From assembly GCA_022495005.1 (NCBI GenBank), contig JAGYXB010000437.1, positions 1,302,001 through 1,366,000 on the forward strand: DNA of 64,000 nt, given 5' to 3'. A program made the translations under genes and the position numbers. The notes under the pieces were generated by a model. That model searched no databases. It was not told the DNA's origin and was given only the letters and a program-made list of their open reading frames with translations. Positions 11,496-22,639 of this stretch are shown piece by piece. Source of the DNA: Rhyacophila brunnea (Eukaryota > Arthropoda > Insecta > Trichoptera > Rhyacophilidae). Each line of letters opens with the position of its first letter. Position 1 is the first letter of the stretch.

Positions 11496-13801
11496 TCGCA
11501 CCCCCAGTAAAATACTGTAGTAAGTCGAAAATTGGCATTTTGCAGGAGAGCCATTTGAAGTTTCAAATATTCTTTGTAAATACAGGAAAAGTCTGAATGT
11601 AAAAATTATTACTCATTTTTATGGAAAACATGATCTATTTTCAACTGTATTCATCATTTTTCTCTAAAACATATACAAACGGAGATATTTGAATATTTCT
11701 GAGTTACAACTGTATTTTATTAGGATATTTGACAATTTCATGGTAAAATTTGAATCAACTCAATACTTTCTATGTAAATTTCCCTACCATCACTCTAATA
11801 ATTTCAACTAATTTGTTGGGCACTGTAAAGGAAGGTTTTCAAAATATTAAGTTATGGTACAATCTTTAAAGATTTATTGAAAAAAAAGAAAAATACAATT
11901 ATTAGTTCAAAACAACAAAAAAATACTTAATTATTTAATTTAATGGGAAAATAAATTTTTACATACGATTTTTAATTTTTAAACATCACTTGGAAGAGAA
12001 GCAAAAAATCATAATAAAATTTACGATGTTTAGCGGTGCAGAGGAAAGCAAATCCTTCTTTTTAATTGTCGATATTTTTGGCCACTCTTGATATGCTTTG
12101 GATATATTGAGACCATCCATTGGTAACGGTTTGCCTATTTGCTGTTGTCGAACATCCAATTTCCTACATTCTTCATGATAACTGGTTTTAAAAAAAATAA
12201 TGTATGGATAGTCTCTGTCTACTTTTATAACTTTAATCTTCTGCCACAAAACTTTTTCTCCATTTTCATCCGTGTTGTAATTTTTACCGATTTAATCTGC
12301 TAGTTTTTTCATGTTGAGAAAATTATTTGTCGTCATGGGTTTAACTATGTATGGTTGTCCTGTTTTCTTACTTGTTTGTACAATGGTAATCATTTGGCTG
12401 GGCACAAATATTGGTCCACTTTTTAGAGCCCTGGTCTTCTGCTGCTCAATTGTAGAATGGACGATATCGCCTTCATTTTGTTTATGCCCGGTGACCAAAA
12501 ACTTATGAGAGATTGTTGTATTTTTTTGTGAATTCCTGGTGGCATATATATACATTGCAGCAATGTATTTATTTTTATTCTGCCCGGCACAATTGTCACT
12601 GTAAAAAATAAAATGCTCATTGTGGTGATATTTTTACATGCATTGTAATCGAGTACACAGCTACCAATTTTATTGGATCCTCATGCAGCTTGACTCTCGT
12701 CCCACATGTATCAGTTTTCAATATTTTCAGTGATATTATAGACTGTACGATTGTACATTGCCAAACTTTCGTTTATAATAGAAAGTTGACACATTTCCGC
12801 AAGGAAGCGGTAAAACAGCCTGCAAATCATATACAGCTACATTAATGACGCTATTTTGGCCATTAGTTCGGGACTCTGCTACGTCTTTGATCTTTTCATC
12901 CCTTGCCTCTTTTTTCCAGGTTGATGTGTCTCATATTTTTCTTGAAGTTGTTTTTTTCATCTGGTGGTGAAGAATTATTGTATAGGTCGCATTCAACGCA
13001 CAAATCTTTTTTTAGGCAAAGAAGCCAATATTAAATTCGTCATTAAATATAGATGCGTATAATAGTGTTTTTTTCCAAATGGCATATTGCTGTCAGCTTG
13101 TTGTTTTTTGTATAACCGATACATTTCAGCAATTGTTAATTTACCATCTAAATACAATTTGGACGTCTGTGCACGCAAATAATGTTACTCGATCACTGGG
13201 AAAGACTTAATGTGAGCTCTTATATCATTTTTTTAAACATCACTAATTTTTTTGTGATTTTTGTGATCTCTTTGTTCTGGAATTGGTGTTCCGGAAAGAA
13301 GATCTCTTGTTTTCCATGCAGTGGAGCAGTACCTTTCACTCACCCCAAATGTGTTGATAAAGTATTTTTGCATACTTCTTGTATTTTACTTCCATTTAAT
13401 TGTTGATAACAAAAATTGTTGCCTCTGCTGCTTCCAGTTTTTTTTGTTTGAATACTTTGGAACAATAATATCCATGCAATTAGTGAGAAAATTACGCTGT
13501 ATCTCAAGATTTTCCCGTAGTAACAGAGTTACAACAGTATTTTTTTGAAAAGTATTGTTTTAGTTTTTTAGAAAGCTTCTTGTAAAATACTGTCGTAACT
13601 TAGTTACAACACTATTTTATTATCTATTCAACAGTTTTCGGAAAGTAATGTACTGTATTAAGTACTTTCTCTCCGACACTATTTGAGTTTGAGATACGAT
13701 AGTATTTTATTAAAATAGCAAAAAAAAATACGAATCCAACCACATCCATAACTCGAAAACGCCCATTTCAGACTTACGACAGTATTTTACTGGGGGTGCG
13801 A
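11496..13801. mobile_element. DNA transposon with long TIRs, superfamily not assigned
   Basis: A 2.3-kb element bounded by inverted repeats TCGCACCCCCAGTAAAATAC (left, from 11496) and its complement (right, to 13801). The similarity runs inward for about 40 bp with mismatches. Subterminal motifs resembling the tip (AATACTGTCGTAACT near 13590, GTATTTTATTAA near 13715) recur. It carries a decayed transposase-like gene on the minus strand. The flanking bases do not give a convincing target-site duplication (TAT versus TAG). No second copy was seen in the window. Confidence 0.75.
11990..13178 (-). pseudogene. Transposase-like gene (SDNCAGQNKN / GHKQNEGD family), broken
   Basis: Read on the minus strand, the order is KLYLDGKLTIAEMYRLYKKQ (about 13160-13100), a poorly readable middle with stops and frameshifts, then YSDNCAGQNKNKYIAAMYIY (around 12600-12540), SHKFLVTGHKQNEGDIVHST, FVPSQMITIVQTSKKTGQPY and, after a stop, KVIKVDRDYPYIIFFKTSYH. 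The invariant-looking Asp in SDN, the His in GH and the Glu-Gly-Asp suggest a DDE/RNase H-like fold, but that is inference. I recall similar multi-copy proteins in insect genomes that lack a standard name. It lies inside the TIR element at 11496-13801 and is probably its own transposase. Several stops make it inactive. Confidence 0.65.
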
Positions 13802-14195
13802 TAGTAAAGTTAACAGTTATAGTACAGAGCAACGTTTACCAATATTTACTTTCTGTCACCCATTTGGACAGTAAATAAATTAAATGGGTTAAACACAATG
13901 TAAAAGGTATTTCAATTTGCCTCTTACACGAATTTGGAATAATTGTAGAATCTGATAGCGTGCTGTTTATGCCATGATTAAATTATTAGCCACGTCCAAA
14001 TTCATAACCGCATATAAGCTTTAGATAATGAATGCATACGGAGTCGGGGAAGTAATTTCATTAAAGGGTTGGTATATTAAAGTATGTTATTATATTTTCC
14101 TACAAATTATTTAGAAATGTATTTATATAAATTGTATTGAAGATCAAACATATATTGGGTATATGCTTTTTTATTACTTTTCTATTAAGTATACA
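13802..14195. other. AT-rich DNA, nothing recognised
   Basis: No coding signal and no repeat shared with the window. Confidence 0.4.
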
Positions 14196-14198
14196 TTT

Positions 14199-14390
14199 TT
14201 GAAGTTATACCTACTTCTTTTGGCGCGTTTGGGAAATCAGATCAGTGTATTTTTGGCGTGTGCCATGTAACACATAATAATTGATATTTACACACGAAAA
14301 AAAACGCACTCGATTAGATTCGAACCACCAATTGTTCGGTTATCACTATCTTACCGAGCGCACTATCTTTACGCCACAGTATGTACTGAA
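14199..14390 (-). mobile_element. tRNA-derived SINE-C, copy 1
   Basis: On the minus strand: TGGCGTAAAGATAGTGCGC (box A), then TTGGTGGTTCGAATCTAATC (box B GGTTCGAAT), then GAGTGCGTTTTTTTTCGTGT and a tail ending AAGTAGGTATAACTTC. The same layout occurs at 52433-52650, where the tRNA cloverleaf is better kept. The copy abuts the start of a family B repeat at about 14386. Confidence 0.75.
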
Positions 14391-14640
14391 ATATGACTAT
14401 ATTCTAAAACATTAGAGCGAGAGGTTTAAAAGAATACTATTTTATGTAATAAAATTACTTTATGCAGTCATCAAATGTTTAAAATAAATATAAAGGATAA
14501 TGAGGCTTCAAAATTATATAAATAGACTATCTACAACGTTTAAGGAATGTCCAAGATCATGCTTTTAAAATAGAATAAAAGCACCATTTTGACCTACGCT
14601 GAGCATGTCCCCTCTTAACGGTTTTAAACGAAAAAAACAT
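14386..14640 (+). repeat. Dispersed repeat family B, partial copy
   Basis: Shares TACTGAAATATGACTATATT, AGAGCGAGAGGTTTAAAAG and TTATCCTTTAT-type segments with 17210-17450, 28860-29540 and, inverted, 16430-16640. It ends near GAGCATGTCCCCTCTTA. No protein is encoded and the class is unknown. Confidence 0.7.
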
Positions 14641-15394
14641 TTTAAATGTTATCAAAACTCCTCCGTGTAATATTGCAGAACGTCAAAAAAATTCCACGAC
14701 TAAGTGAAAAATGGAAACACTATTAAATTACATTTACGATAGAAAATACCCTATAAAAATGATCTGTATCATATTCAAAGACGTTTTAACTGGTAAAAAA
14801 TAAACAAATGTATTTTTTTAATAATATGACGAATCGTATGAAAAGATATGTTTGTAAGAAAGTGTAATTTTTAAATATAAAAAATGGTAATTTATTATTT
14901 GTAAATATTTATAAAGATAACACTTTCATTACTGGCAATTTAATTACCTATAAAACGAATTTTACATTAATTTATTATTTAAAATGCGATGTATTAAATA
15001 ATTATTCTGAAATGCTAAGTACGACAATGCGTCATATTATCAATTATTAATGAACACACTTTGGCAAATATAACTGTTGTCAAAAATGGACCGATTACCT
15101 AAGTTGATTTTTGACAGAATTTTTTTTGAATGGTATTTAATTATTGTTCATATCATTAACATTTTTGTAAGTATGCATATCTGTATTGTCGTATGTTTTG
15201 TATCATTAGACATAGTTCCTTTGAAGCGGACAAAACTGGTCTTGATTATTACAAAACTAAGTGGAATAATTACTACATTATATTGTATTATTTTATTTTA
15301 ATTAATACAATATTTTATTACCTCAAAAAACAATTGATCGTTTATGCCGTACAAGAGATTTATTTTGATTAAGATATTATATTATACTAATTAT
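14641..15394. other. AT-rich DNA, no gene supported
   Basis: A 74-codon frame at 15077-15301 with hydrophobic stretches has no recognisable family and sits in AT-rich sequence, so I do not call it. Confidence 0.4.
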
Positions 15395-15472
15395 GACCTC
15401 ACCGGGAATCGAACTTATAATCCCCATAAAGATGCCGGTACCTTACTATTTGCAATACGACAGTCGTCAAGA
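15395..15472 (-). mobile_element. tRNA-like SINE head
   Basis: Minus strand: TCGTATTGCAAATAGTAAGG (box-A region), GGGATTATAAGTTCGATTCC (box B), then CGGTGAGGTCATAAT. The CCGGTGAGG junction is also seen at 30228-30330. It is about one tRNA long, but the cloverleaf is poor and CCGGTGAGG continues into a non-tRNA body, so this is a SINE and not a tRNA gene. Confidence 0.6.
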
Positions 15473-15499
15473 GATTGTTTTCCTTATAATTTCCTAACT

Positions 15500-15652
15500 A
15501 TTGTACGATAACATCTTCTTGGCTACGCTTTTAGGCGCTGTTGTCTACTAAATGGGAGTTTTAGTTTTAGTTTATAATGAAAATGCGGTTAAAAACGGGC
15601 GGAGCATGTTAGTTTACAGTTTTAATACGTAGACAAAAAGATGTTGTACAAT
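15500..15652. repeat. Small foldback
   Basis: Imperfect terminal inverted repeats: ATTGTACGATAACATCTTCT at 15500 and the complement of AAAAGATGTTGTACAAT ending 15652. The right side (ACAGTTTTAATACGTAGACA) resembles the right end of family C (28480-28518, 46160-46195). It is probably a small MITE. Confidence 0.5.
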
Positions 15653-16248
15653 AATAGTGGACCCAACTTTTAATAATAAATGAAAGCTCGATCGGTATTA
15701 CAGTTTACTGCATTTGCATTATTTTTAAAACAAATGAGTCATACTTTCACTTATTATTATTGTCATTTGTTTTAAAACAAGCGAGTCACTTTTTCACTTG
15801 TTCCTTTTGAATACACCATCAAACGTCAATAATATAAAAACAGTTTTGCACTTTTCTATATTTTTTTTACACGAGTATGTTATGATAATGACCAATAAAT
15901 GAGTTTTAGCAATGAGGCTTTCAAAATGTTATATTCACCAGGTTCCTAAAGCATATGTCAAAAACGATTCTAAATCATTTTGCTCAAATAATGCCAGTTC
16001 AACATCTTTGGCTTTTGCTTGAACAAGTTTCATAATAATTGATTCAGCTATTTTCCGCTCTTACCACTGTGCAAGCATATTTTTCAAAAAGTTAATAAAC
16101 GCTAAACAAAATGCGACGTAGGCTTTTTTCAATATACGGAATAAAAATTTTCAGATAAGTGTGGGAAAATATGACTGAATTTATTTGATTTAGGGCGGAA
16201 ACTGGATAAAATCTTAGAAAAGGGTTTATTTTTCCTCTAACTTAGCCA

Positions 16249-17738
16249 TTTTTTACAACGTTTTTATTAGGTCGTATTCTTATTTTTTCGGTGGTTGTTT
16301 ATCCAGTACAAATCTTGCAATCGATTTTTAACTAACTTCCCGACTAGCTAGACATTTTAAATTTTTAGAATATATCAGAACACGATGCCAATGCATTCTT
16401 TTAATACTTTTCCACGTGCTCGTCTTAGGTCAAATTGAGTTTTTATTGTATTTTCAAACCATGATACTGGACACTCCTTAAACGTTGTAGATAATCTATT
16501 TATATAATTTTGAAGCCTTATTATCCTTTATAGTTATTTTAAACATTTGATGACTGCATAAAGTATTTTTGTTACATAAAATAGTATTCTTTTAAACCTC
16601 TCGCTCTAATGTTTTAGAATATAGTCATATTTCGGTACATAACTGTGCAGTGGTGTTAAGATTTTTTACATTTTTTAATTTTTAAACGCATTTATAAAAC
16701 CATTAGTATATTTTATTACGAGATAATTTTTGTAAAATATTCACGATAAAAAATTATATTGATAATCTCTGTGAACAAACACGTGTGTCAAACACGCGCG
16801 TTAACATAATTTTACTCCCTACTTTAATTATAGTTTGTTTATTTATGGCTACGGCCGTATGTTGTAGCTTAACCACTGGGGAATGACAAAAGAAATGGCG
16901 TATTTCAAAGTAACACTGCCTTTTTTTAGGTCAATAATTATTATAAAGCAATCATTATTCAGGATATACAGGATGTTAATCACACTTCAATGGTCAAAAA
17001 AATAGCTTATAACTAGTATCTTTAGAATTATCTTCAAATGTGTTAATAATAAAATGCCTAATTCTTGTCAAATTTGGGATCACAGAGATTATCAATATAA
17101 TTTTTTATCGTGAATATTTTACAAAAATTATCTCGTAATAAATTATACTAATGGTTTCATAAATGCGTTTAAAAATTAATAAACGTAAAAAATCTTAACA
17201 CCACTGCACAGTTATGTACCGAAATATGACTATATTCTAAAACATTAGAGCGAGAGGTTTAAAAGAATACTATTTTATGTCACAAAAATACTTTATGCAG
17301 TCATCAAATGTTTAAAATAACTATAAAGGATAATAAGGCTTCAAAATTATATAAATAGATTATCTACAACGTTTAGGGAGTGTCCAGGATCATGGTTTGA
17401 AAATACAATAAAAACTCAATTTTGACCATCGACGAGCATGTCCCTCCTTAAGTAGAATTGAATTCATTTTCAGTTAATTCTGTTTTGTATGGAAAGTTAT
17501 TTCGGAAGAAATCCGTAATACAATCCACTAGTATTGGTTGCACTCAATTGAAGTTGAATTCAATTATGCTTAAAGATAGTTAAAAGTATTAAAATAATGC
17601 ATTGACATCGTGTTCTGTTATATATTCTAAAAGTTTCAAATGTCTACTTAGTCGGCAAGTTAGTTAAAAATCGATTGCAAGATTTGTACCGGACAAATAA
17701 GAATACGAGCCAATAGAAACGTTGTTAAAAGGAAGCTT
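16249..17738. repeat. 1.5-kb composite palindrome of repeat families A and B
   Basis: Inner arms of about 345 bp (roughly 16435-16785 and 17076-17425) are near-perfect inverted copies of family B. Markers are TTTTAAACCTCTCGCTCTAA and its complement, and ATATTGATAATCTCTGTG at the loop edges. The loop (about 16786-17075) continues the right-hand family B copy. The outer arms are family A, minus strand at 16249-16420 and plus strand at 17553-17738, with an extra minus-strand A piece at 17452-17550. No protein is encoded. Its transcript would form a very long hairpin. Confidence 0.8.
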
Positions 17739-17904
17739 CCAAAATGCACTCGAATATGGCAACGTCGAAAAATTGTAATAAGAAACGACGAGTGTTACGT
17801 GCGTAGATATTAATATTTATTATGTTTGGTAGGTAATTAATAATTATTTTACAATGGATAGTCAAACACCTGCGCGCATGCTATTGGGAACCTTTAGTTA
17901 TACG

Positions 17905-18647
17905 TAGGGAATCCAATCCCGAGCCAAAATTCTGATCCCGGGATTTCGGGATTACAATTTGACAATCCCGGGATTGGCATTTTTTTCCATTGTTAATATA
18001 CAATTTTTATATTTACACATAACATTGATAAAATCGGTCAAAAATAAATCTAGTATAATTTATAATATTTAAGACATTTATTGTTAATATTGTATATCTA
18101 CGTTCAATCTTGGAAATAATACATAAGTTTAATGGAGTAAATAATATTAAATATATATAAATATAAATAATAATGTGAATTTAATACGATATTGCTGTTT
18201 CTGATAGTAAAGACTTACCGAATGGATTAGCGAGATTTAAAATAGCAAATAATCATGGCGTACTTATGGCCTTTCCGCTTCATAAATCTAATTAGTCAGC
18301 CAAATATGAAATTGCCATAAAACGTATGAGATCACGGTGGAATTACTTTGTTAAAAGTGCGAAGCATTGTTTTTTCCTAATCTTTCTCATTTTTAATAAT
18401 TTATGTGAAAAAATAAAATGAATCGGCAACTTACAGATGCGTATAAATCAAACTTCATTTAAACTCAGTTTATTTCTAATGTAGCTATTTTTTATTAAAA
18501 GTATTTTTTCTGTTATATTTTCGCTTTTATTTTATGTTCCATAAAAATTGATAAAAAAATCAATCCCGAAATCCCGGGATTATGTTTATCAATCCCGGGA
18601 TTCATAGGTATTGAAAATAGCTCGGGATCCCGGGATTGGAATCCCTA
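17905..18647. mobile_element. hAT-type MITE (CCCGGGAT family), copy 3
   Basis: A 743-bp element, TAGGGAATCCAATCCC to GGGATTGGAATCCCTA, with a perfect 8-bp duplication GTTATACG at 17897-17904 and 18648-18655. It is in the opposite orientation to copy 2 (8885-9663) and almost identical to it along most of its length by eye. It is non-coding. Confidence 0.95.
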
Positions 18648-18863
18648 GTTATACGGCTTAATAATAATATTATGGCATACCCCCTGGGTATTAGTATTGC
18701 ACAGTATACAAGCTTTCCTAGAGGAATATTGCAATGCTTTTATCTGCAACATTCAATATGCACTTCGCAGTGCAGTAATGATTTATTCAAGTAGACCACA
18801 ATGCATCTACGTGTAGCTTCTAACAGAAACAAAAGTGCTGAATTAATTAATGTTTACTCTTCT

Positions 18864-19808
18864 AAGAAATGAAAATATAATTAATATTAAATTCTACAGG
18901 TTTTTTTTTTAAAAAGGTTTGTCGATAGCTATTTCGGTTAGATCAACAATATACCCTAACGTTAAAGATTCAAATCGTTATTACAAGTCCATTGGTTATC
19001 ACGGCATTTTTTCAGACAAAATTTATCAAGAAATTAAACATAGCGTTAACGTAGCATTCAAAGCTAATAATAATCTAGGATTAAACTTAAAAAATAGTAA
19101 AGATAAAATCAACAAACTGGAGAAAAGCGGAGTTTATAAAATAACATGTGGCACATGTAGTTTATGCTACATTGGTCAATCTGGCAGGTCAATAAAAACT
19201 CGTTTTGAAGAGCACCTCCGGTCTTTTAGGAATGGTAAAACAGATTCTCAGTTTGCTAAACATTTGATATCAAACTCGCATAGCATCAGTAACAATGAAA
19301 CGCCACAATGTTTGCATATATGTAATAAAGGTCTAAAATTAAATTTACTTGAACAGTTGGAAATTAATCGTGAATTATCCAAAAGTAATCACATAATTAA
19401 TGAAAATTTGGTAATGTATTCGTCGCCACTATTAAATATAATCTAAACACACGATTAAGACAATTATACTAATAATATTTTAATTGATTAATAATGTCAA
19501 TAAATAACCATCGAACACTGTAATTTTGATAAATTTTGAAAATTTCGATATCCATTTTAAAAAACCCACTTAGGGTTTTCAAAGTATTAATAATATTACA
19601 ATTAATAATAATGTAAAATTCATAATATTGCTGGAACGAATAAGAAAATGTATTCTGTCTCTATCTATACACGTATAGTATTTAAGCAAAGGCAAACGGC
19701 CTATCTGAATAGTCTTGATAATGGTGTTACAACCGAAATAGCTATCGACAAACCTTTTTAAAAAAAAACCTGTAGAATTTAATATTAATTATATTTTCAT
19801 TTCTTGTA
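18864..19808. repeat. Inverted repeats enclosing the Penelope-like frame
   Basis: Two arms of about 80 bp, 18864-18944 and 19728-19808, are near-perfect reverse complements. They include AAATTCTACAGGTTTTTTTT and GTTTGTCGATAGCTATTTCG. They sit immediately on both sides of the GIY-YIG frame. Inverted or partial terminal repeats are a known oddity of Penelope-like elements. Confidence 0.85.
18919..19446 (+). CDS. Penelope-like element GIY-YIG endonuclease (C-terminal part)
   Basis: An open frame of about 175 codons with no ATG at its left end, so it is the C-terminal part of a longer protein cut off by the left inverted-repeat arm. The core reads SGVYKITCGTCSLCYIGQSG followed by RSIKTRFEEHLRS and FAKHLISNSHSIS. 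This is the GIY-YIG nuclease fold of Penelope-like retroelements: GVY...YIG strands, a Cys pair (CGTCSLC) between them as in PLE endonucleases, the R-x-x-x-R-x-x-E-H helix, and a later Glu (LLEQLEINRE) in the position of the metal ligand. In a complete element this domain follows a reverse transcriptase and nicks target DNA. No reverse transcriptase is visible here. The frame has no stop across the domain, so the copy is fairly young. Confidence 0.9.
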   Translation: MSIAISVRSTIYPNVKDSNRYYKSIGYHGIFSDKIYQEIKHSVNVAFKANNNLGLNLKNSKDKINKLEKSGVYKITCGTCSLCYIGQSGRSIKTRFEEHLRSFRNGKTDSQFAKHLISNSHSISNNETPQCLHICNKGLKLNLLEQLEINRELSKSNHIINENLVMYSSPLLNII

Positions 19809-20059
19809 AAATGGAATTCTACCAAGTAAATGCTAACTCAATTAATAGTTTACTCTTCTCATTGAAACAGAATAAAGTATCGCTTTAAGTTTTACCTAGG
19901 ATATATGACCAAATTACAAATTGAATGCAATTGAAAAAAATGTTCCCACTTGTCAGTTTTACAAATATATTATGGAGTGGAGGGGAGGCATGGACACACA
20001 TTTAAACCGTTCACAAATCCAAAAGTGTCTTACGTACACTCTACGTCTAATTAGTGCGT

Positions 20060-21055
20060 AGAATTCTTGAATATGGGTCGATTATCTAGTGTCCTTATGA
20101 GGTTTTCTATTAGCTTATTTTAGAACGCGTCTAGAAGAAATTTCTTCGATGTCTTTATTTTCAATTCGTCAAAAAATGATCATTTTCCGACTGCCTTTCT
20201 ACAAGGCATGCTTACTTTTCACTCTCTTGAATCTCATAGGCTCTTCTGCTATTTAAACAATAATATAGTCTGTTATCGTGAGGGATGGTTTCCAATCCTG
20301 CGCATCTATTCTATACAAAAGACTGCTTTCGGCCGCTATCTAGGATAAAAAGTATCCACGTATTGGCACTAAGTTAGTTGTAGTAATAGTTATAATAATT
20401 GCTATGTTTTAAGAGAACTTTTCTTAACTATGATAAATATTAGAGTGAGATAGACAGTTTTGACAGTTCAGACGGCCAAATTATTATAATTGTTACAATA
20501 AGTGTTAATATTTCGATACTTTCTCACCCTAGTTAACTGCCGTAAAGGCCGAAAGCAGTATTTTGTATAGAATAGATGCGCTGGTGTCCTAATGAATTTC
20601 AATTTACATGCGGCTGTCAATTACCTTCGTGGTCGCAGCCATGATTTCTTTTGAATCGGAACTGATTCCTCGTGTCAAGCCTATCAGGTACCATTAGAGA
20701 TGGGTGCAATACTAGTCAATGCGCTCCCCAGAAACGTAGACATTTTCGGTAATGTGCTATGTATTTTGTATTCGAAATTTTATATCTGTATAAAATTGTA
20801 GGTACCTAAGTATATTTTCATAATTAATACTATTATTATTTTCTTCTCTCTTGTGTGGGTAATATTTGTTATAATGAAAATATTTTTTTTTGTTTGCTAT
20901 ATGATTATTTTTTGGATTGTTTTTCTACTAACTGGATTTACCTTTTTTTTTTCATTCTAAATGTCATGTTGTGAACGTCTTGAATTAATAATTTGTTAAG
21001 TATGTACTCATTATGTTTTTTTTTTTTTAATAAATAAATAATAAAAAAGTTACAT
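20060..21055 (+). pseudogene. Jockey-like LINE 3' end, copy 3 (old, interrupted)
   Basis: Residues like EYGSII, KKFLRCLYFQ, TRHAYFSLS and, after the insertion, MNFNLHAAVNYLRGRSHDFF can be read in shifting frames. They match the order seen in the copies at 10665 and 22640. The 3' UTR motif ATGTTGTGAACGTCTTGAAT and the AAATAAATAA tail at about 21027-21045 also correspond. A MITE (20300-20581) has inserted in it. It is heavily mutated. Confidence 0.7.
20300..20581. mobile_element. MITE with GCGCATCTATTCTATAC ends
   Basis: A 282-bp element with long TIRs: GCGCATCTATTCTATACAAA then ACTGCTTTCGGCC at the left, and the complement at the right (one mismatch in the first 30 bp). It is inserted inside the LINE remnant at 20060-21055. 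A diverged relative is at 49005-49290. No duplication was recognised. Confidence 0.75.
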
Positions 21056-21057
21056 TG

Positions 21058-21135
21058 ATATCTTTTGAACTCACCGGGAATGAAACCAAGATCTTTCGGA
21101 TAAAATGCTAGGGCCTTTACGCACTGAACTATGAA
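21058..21135 (-). mobile_element. tRNA-like SINE head
   Basis: Minus strand shows AGTGCGTAAAGGCCCTAGC (box-A region) and TTGGTTTCATTCCCGGTGAG (decayed box B and the CCGGTGAG junction). It is the same type as 15395-15472. It is degenerate and not a tRNA gene. Confidence 0.5.
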
Positions 21136-21639
21136 TGTGAATGTTTTAATTCCGTAGCTTTTAAAACGATTTTTCTTATTACAAAATTAATTTTAATCCG
21201 TGTTTTAGTCTGCAAAATAATAAAGAAGATATCAAAATACAAGGTAATTTGTAACTAAAATATACATATTACATAATAATATTATTAAACTCCACTTATT
21301 TGGTTGTGTTTAATATTCAAACAACGATTCACGTAATGTTAGAGAATTACTCTAAAATATACAATGTATTCGAACATAAAATACGGATTAAATCCGGCAC
21401 TAAACTTTATCTTTTCTAACGAGTTCAATTAAACTGGACCGTATATTGTTAGTCATATTAAACCGCTCTGATTGTAAACGGTTTACTTCTTCATACGTGG
21501 CATGTGTACCAGACTTTTTATAATTGTCCTTACAAAGTACGTGTAATATCTAATTTTATCCCGAATAATCTGAAATTATATTACCATTTCCCAATGTTAA
21601 ATCTTGACAATTTATTTATGTTGACCATGCCCGATTGTA

Positions 21640-22325
21640 GTAAGATTAATATAGATAACCAATTTAGTCTGGTAGCTCTCCAAAACCCTTCATACACACA
21701 CCCACTAGTAAGGGACATTTTAACACTATCAACACAGCTTTGAATAATAGGAACATACCCTAGATTCTTCTGGATAAGAAGTCACACAGGGACAGCCGGA
21801 AACGGGGAAGCTGATAAATACGCTAAATAAGCCACAACAGATAAAAAACCTTCAACCTACACACACTTCCATCTCAGTTACGAAAAACAAAAACTAAACG
21901 AAGACACAATAGAGGTATGGAACCACATATACACAACATCTGCCACAGGATTAATAATGCATAAATTTATTCCAAACATAAACTCTGCGTACGAACTCAA
22001 ACAGATACTAACATGTCACGGAGCGGTGCGAAATTATCTAAAAAGATTTAAATTGAGGGATGATGACTGTTGTCCATGTGACGGTAACACAACCCAAACT
22101 ATGTGGCATGTCATCAATGACTGCCCTATACTAGAAAGGGAGCGATGGACTCTCAGGACTCGGTGTAGATAGCATAATCATGAAATCGACACAAAATATT
22201 TAATCCTGGCCATAAAGAAAATTAAAGATATAAATGGAGGAACCTAATCAGACCCACATCAATGCAACTAACCCACCCAACCACCTTGTACGAAAAAGCA
22301 AGGGCATGGTTATTAATATAAAAAA
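21640..22325 (+). pseudogene. LINE with RNase H and CCHC-like C-terminus
   Basis: The 3' part of a non-LTR retrotransposon that carries an RNase H domain. The readable order is SLVALQNPSYTHPLVRDILT, FFWIRSHTGTAGNGEADKYA (the WIRSHTG...GNE-x-AD motif of RNase H, near 21765-21830), then KRFKLRDDDCCPCDG and MWHVINDCPILERERW (a C-x-C-x-H-x-C zinc-binding tail). Stops after LSTQL and KYAK, and loss of the upstream domains, make it a pseudogene. The 3' UTR ends around CAAGGGCATGGTTATTAATA (about 22300-22320). The same 3' end occurs at 30345-30400. I-like or Jockey-like elements have this layout. Confidence 0.85.
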
Positions 22326-22329
22326 AAGG

Positions 22330-22545
22330 ATTATGATCAAATGGGCCTCCACAGAGTGGAGGTTTATGTTAACAGAATATTGTTTTTACGCGAAATGGAT
22401 GTTGGCCACTTGCTTAAGGTCCATACTCTGACTCACAGACAAATTGAAAAAGAATGTTTGTATTTTCCGGTCCCAAGATTTGAACATGGGACCCACGACA
22501 CTATAGGCGGACGCTTAAGCCGCTCGGCTATCGTAGGCGTTTGTT
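22330..22545 (-). mobile_element. tRNA-derived SINE-A, copy 1
   Basis: Minus strand: CGGCTTAAGCGTCCGCCTAT (box A), GGGTCCCATGTTCAAATC (box B), then CACTTGCTC-like body and the family 3' motif GTGGAGGCCCATTTGATC. It matches 34515-34760 (minus), 46272-46507 (plus) and 59110-59345 (plus). It lies against the LINE 3' end at about 22325. Confidence 0.85.
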
Positions 22546-22569
22546 TATAGCAACGACCAATATAAATAA

Positions 22570-22625
22570 ATAAAATAAACTATTTCTTTTATTCAACGAA
22601 TAAGACACAAGATTTCAGAATGGAA
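22570..22625 (-). mobile_element. SINE-B 3' tail fragment
   Basis: TTCTTTTATTCAACGAATAA followed by CACAAGATTTC matches the 3' end of SINE-B (complement ATTCGTTGAATAAAAGAA). Only the tail is left. Confidence 0.5.
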
Positions 22626-22639
22626 CATTCTATAGGTTA

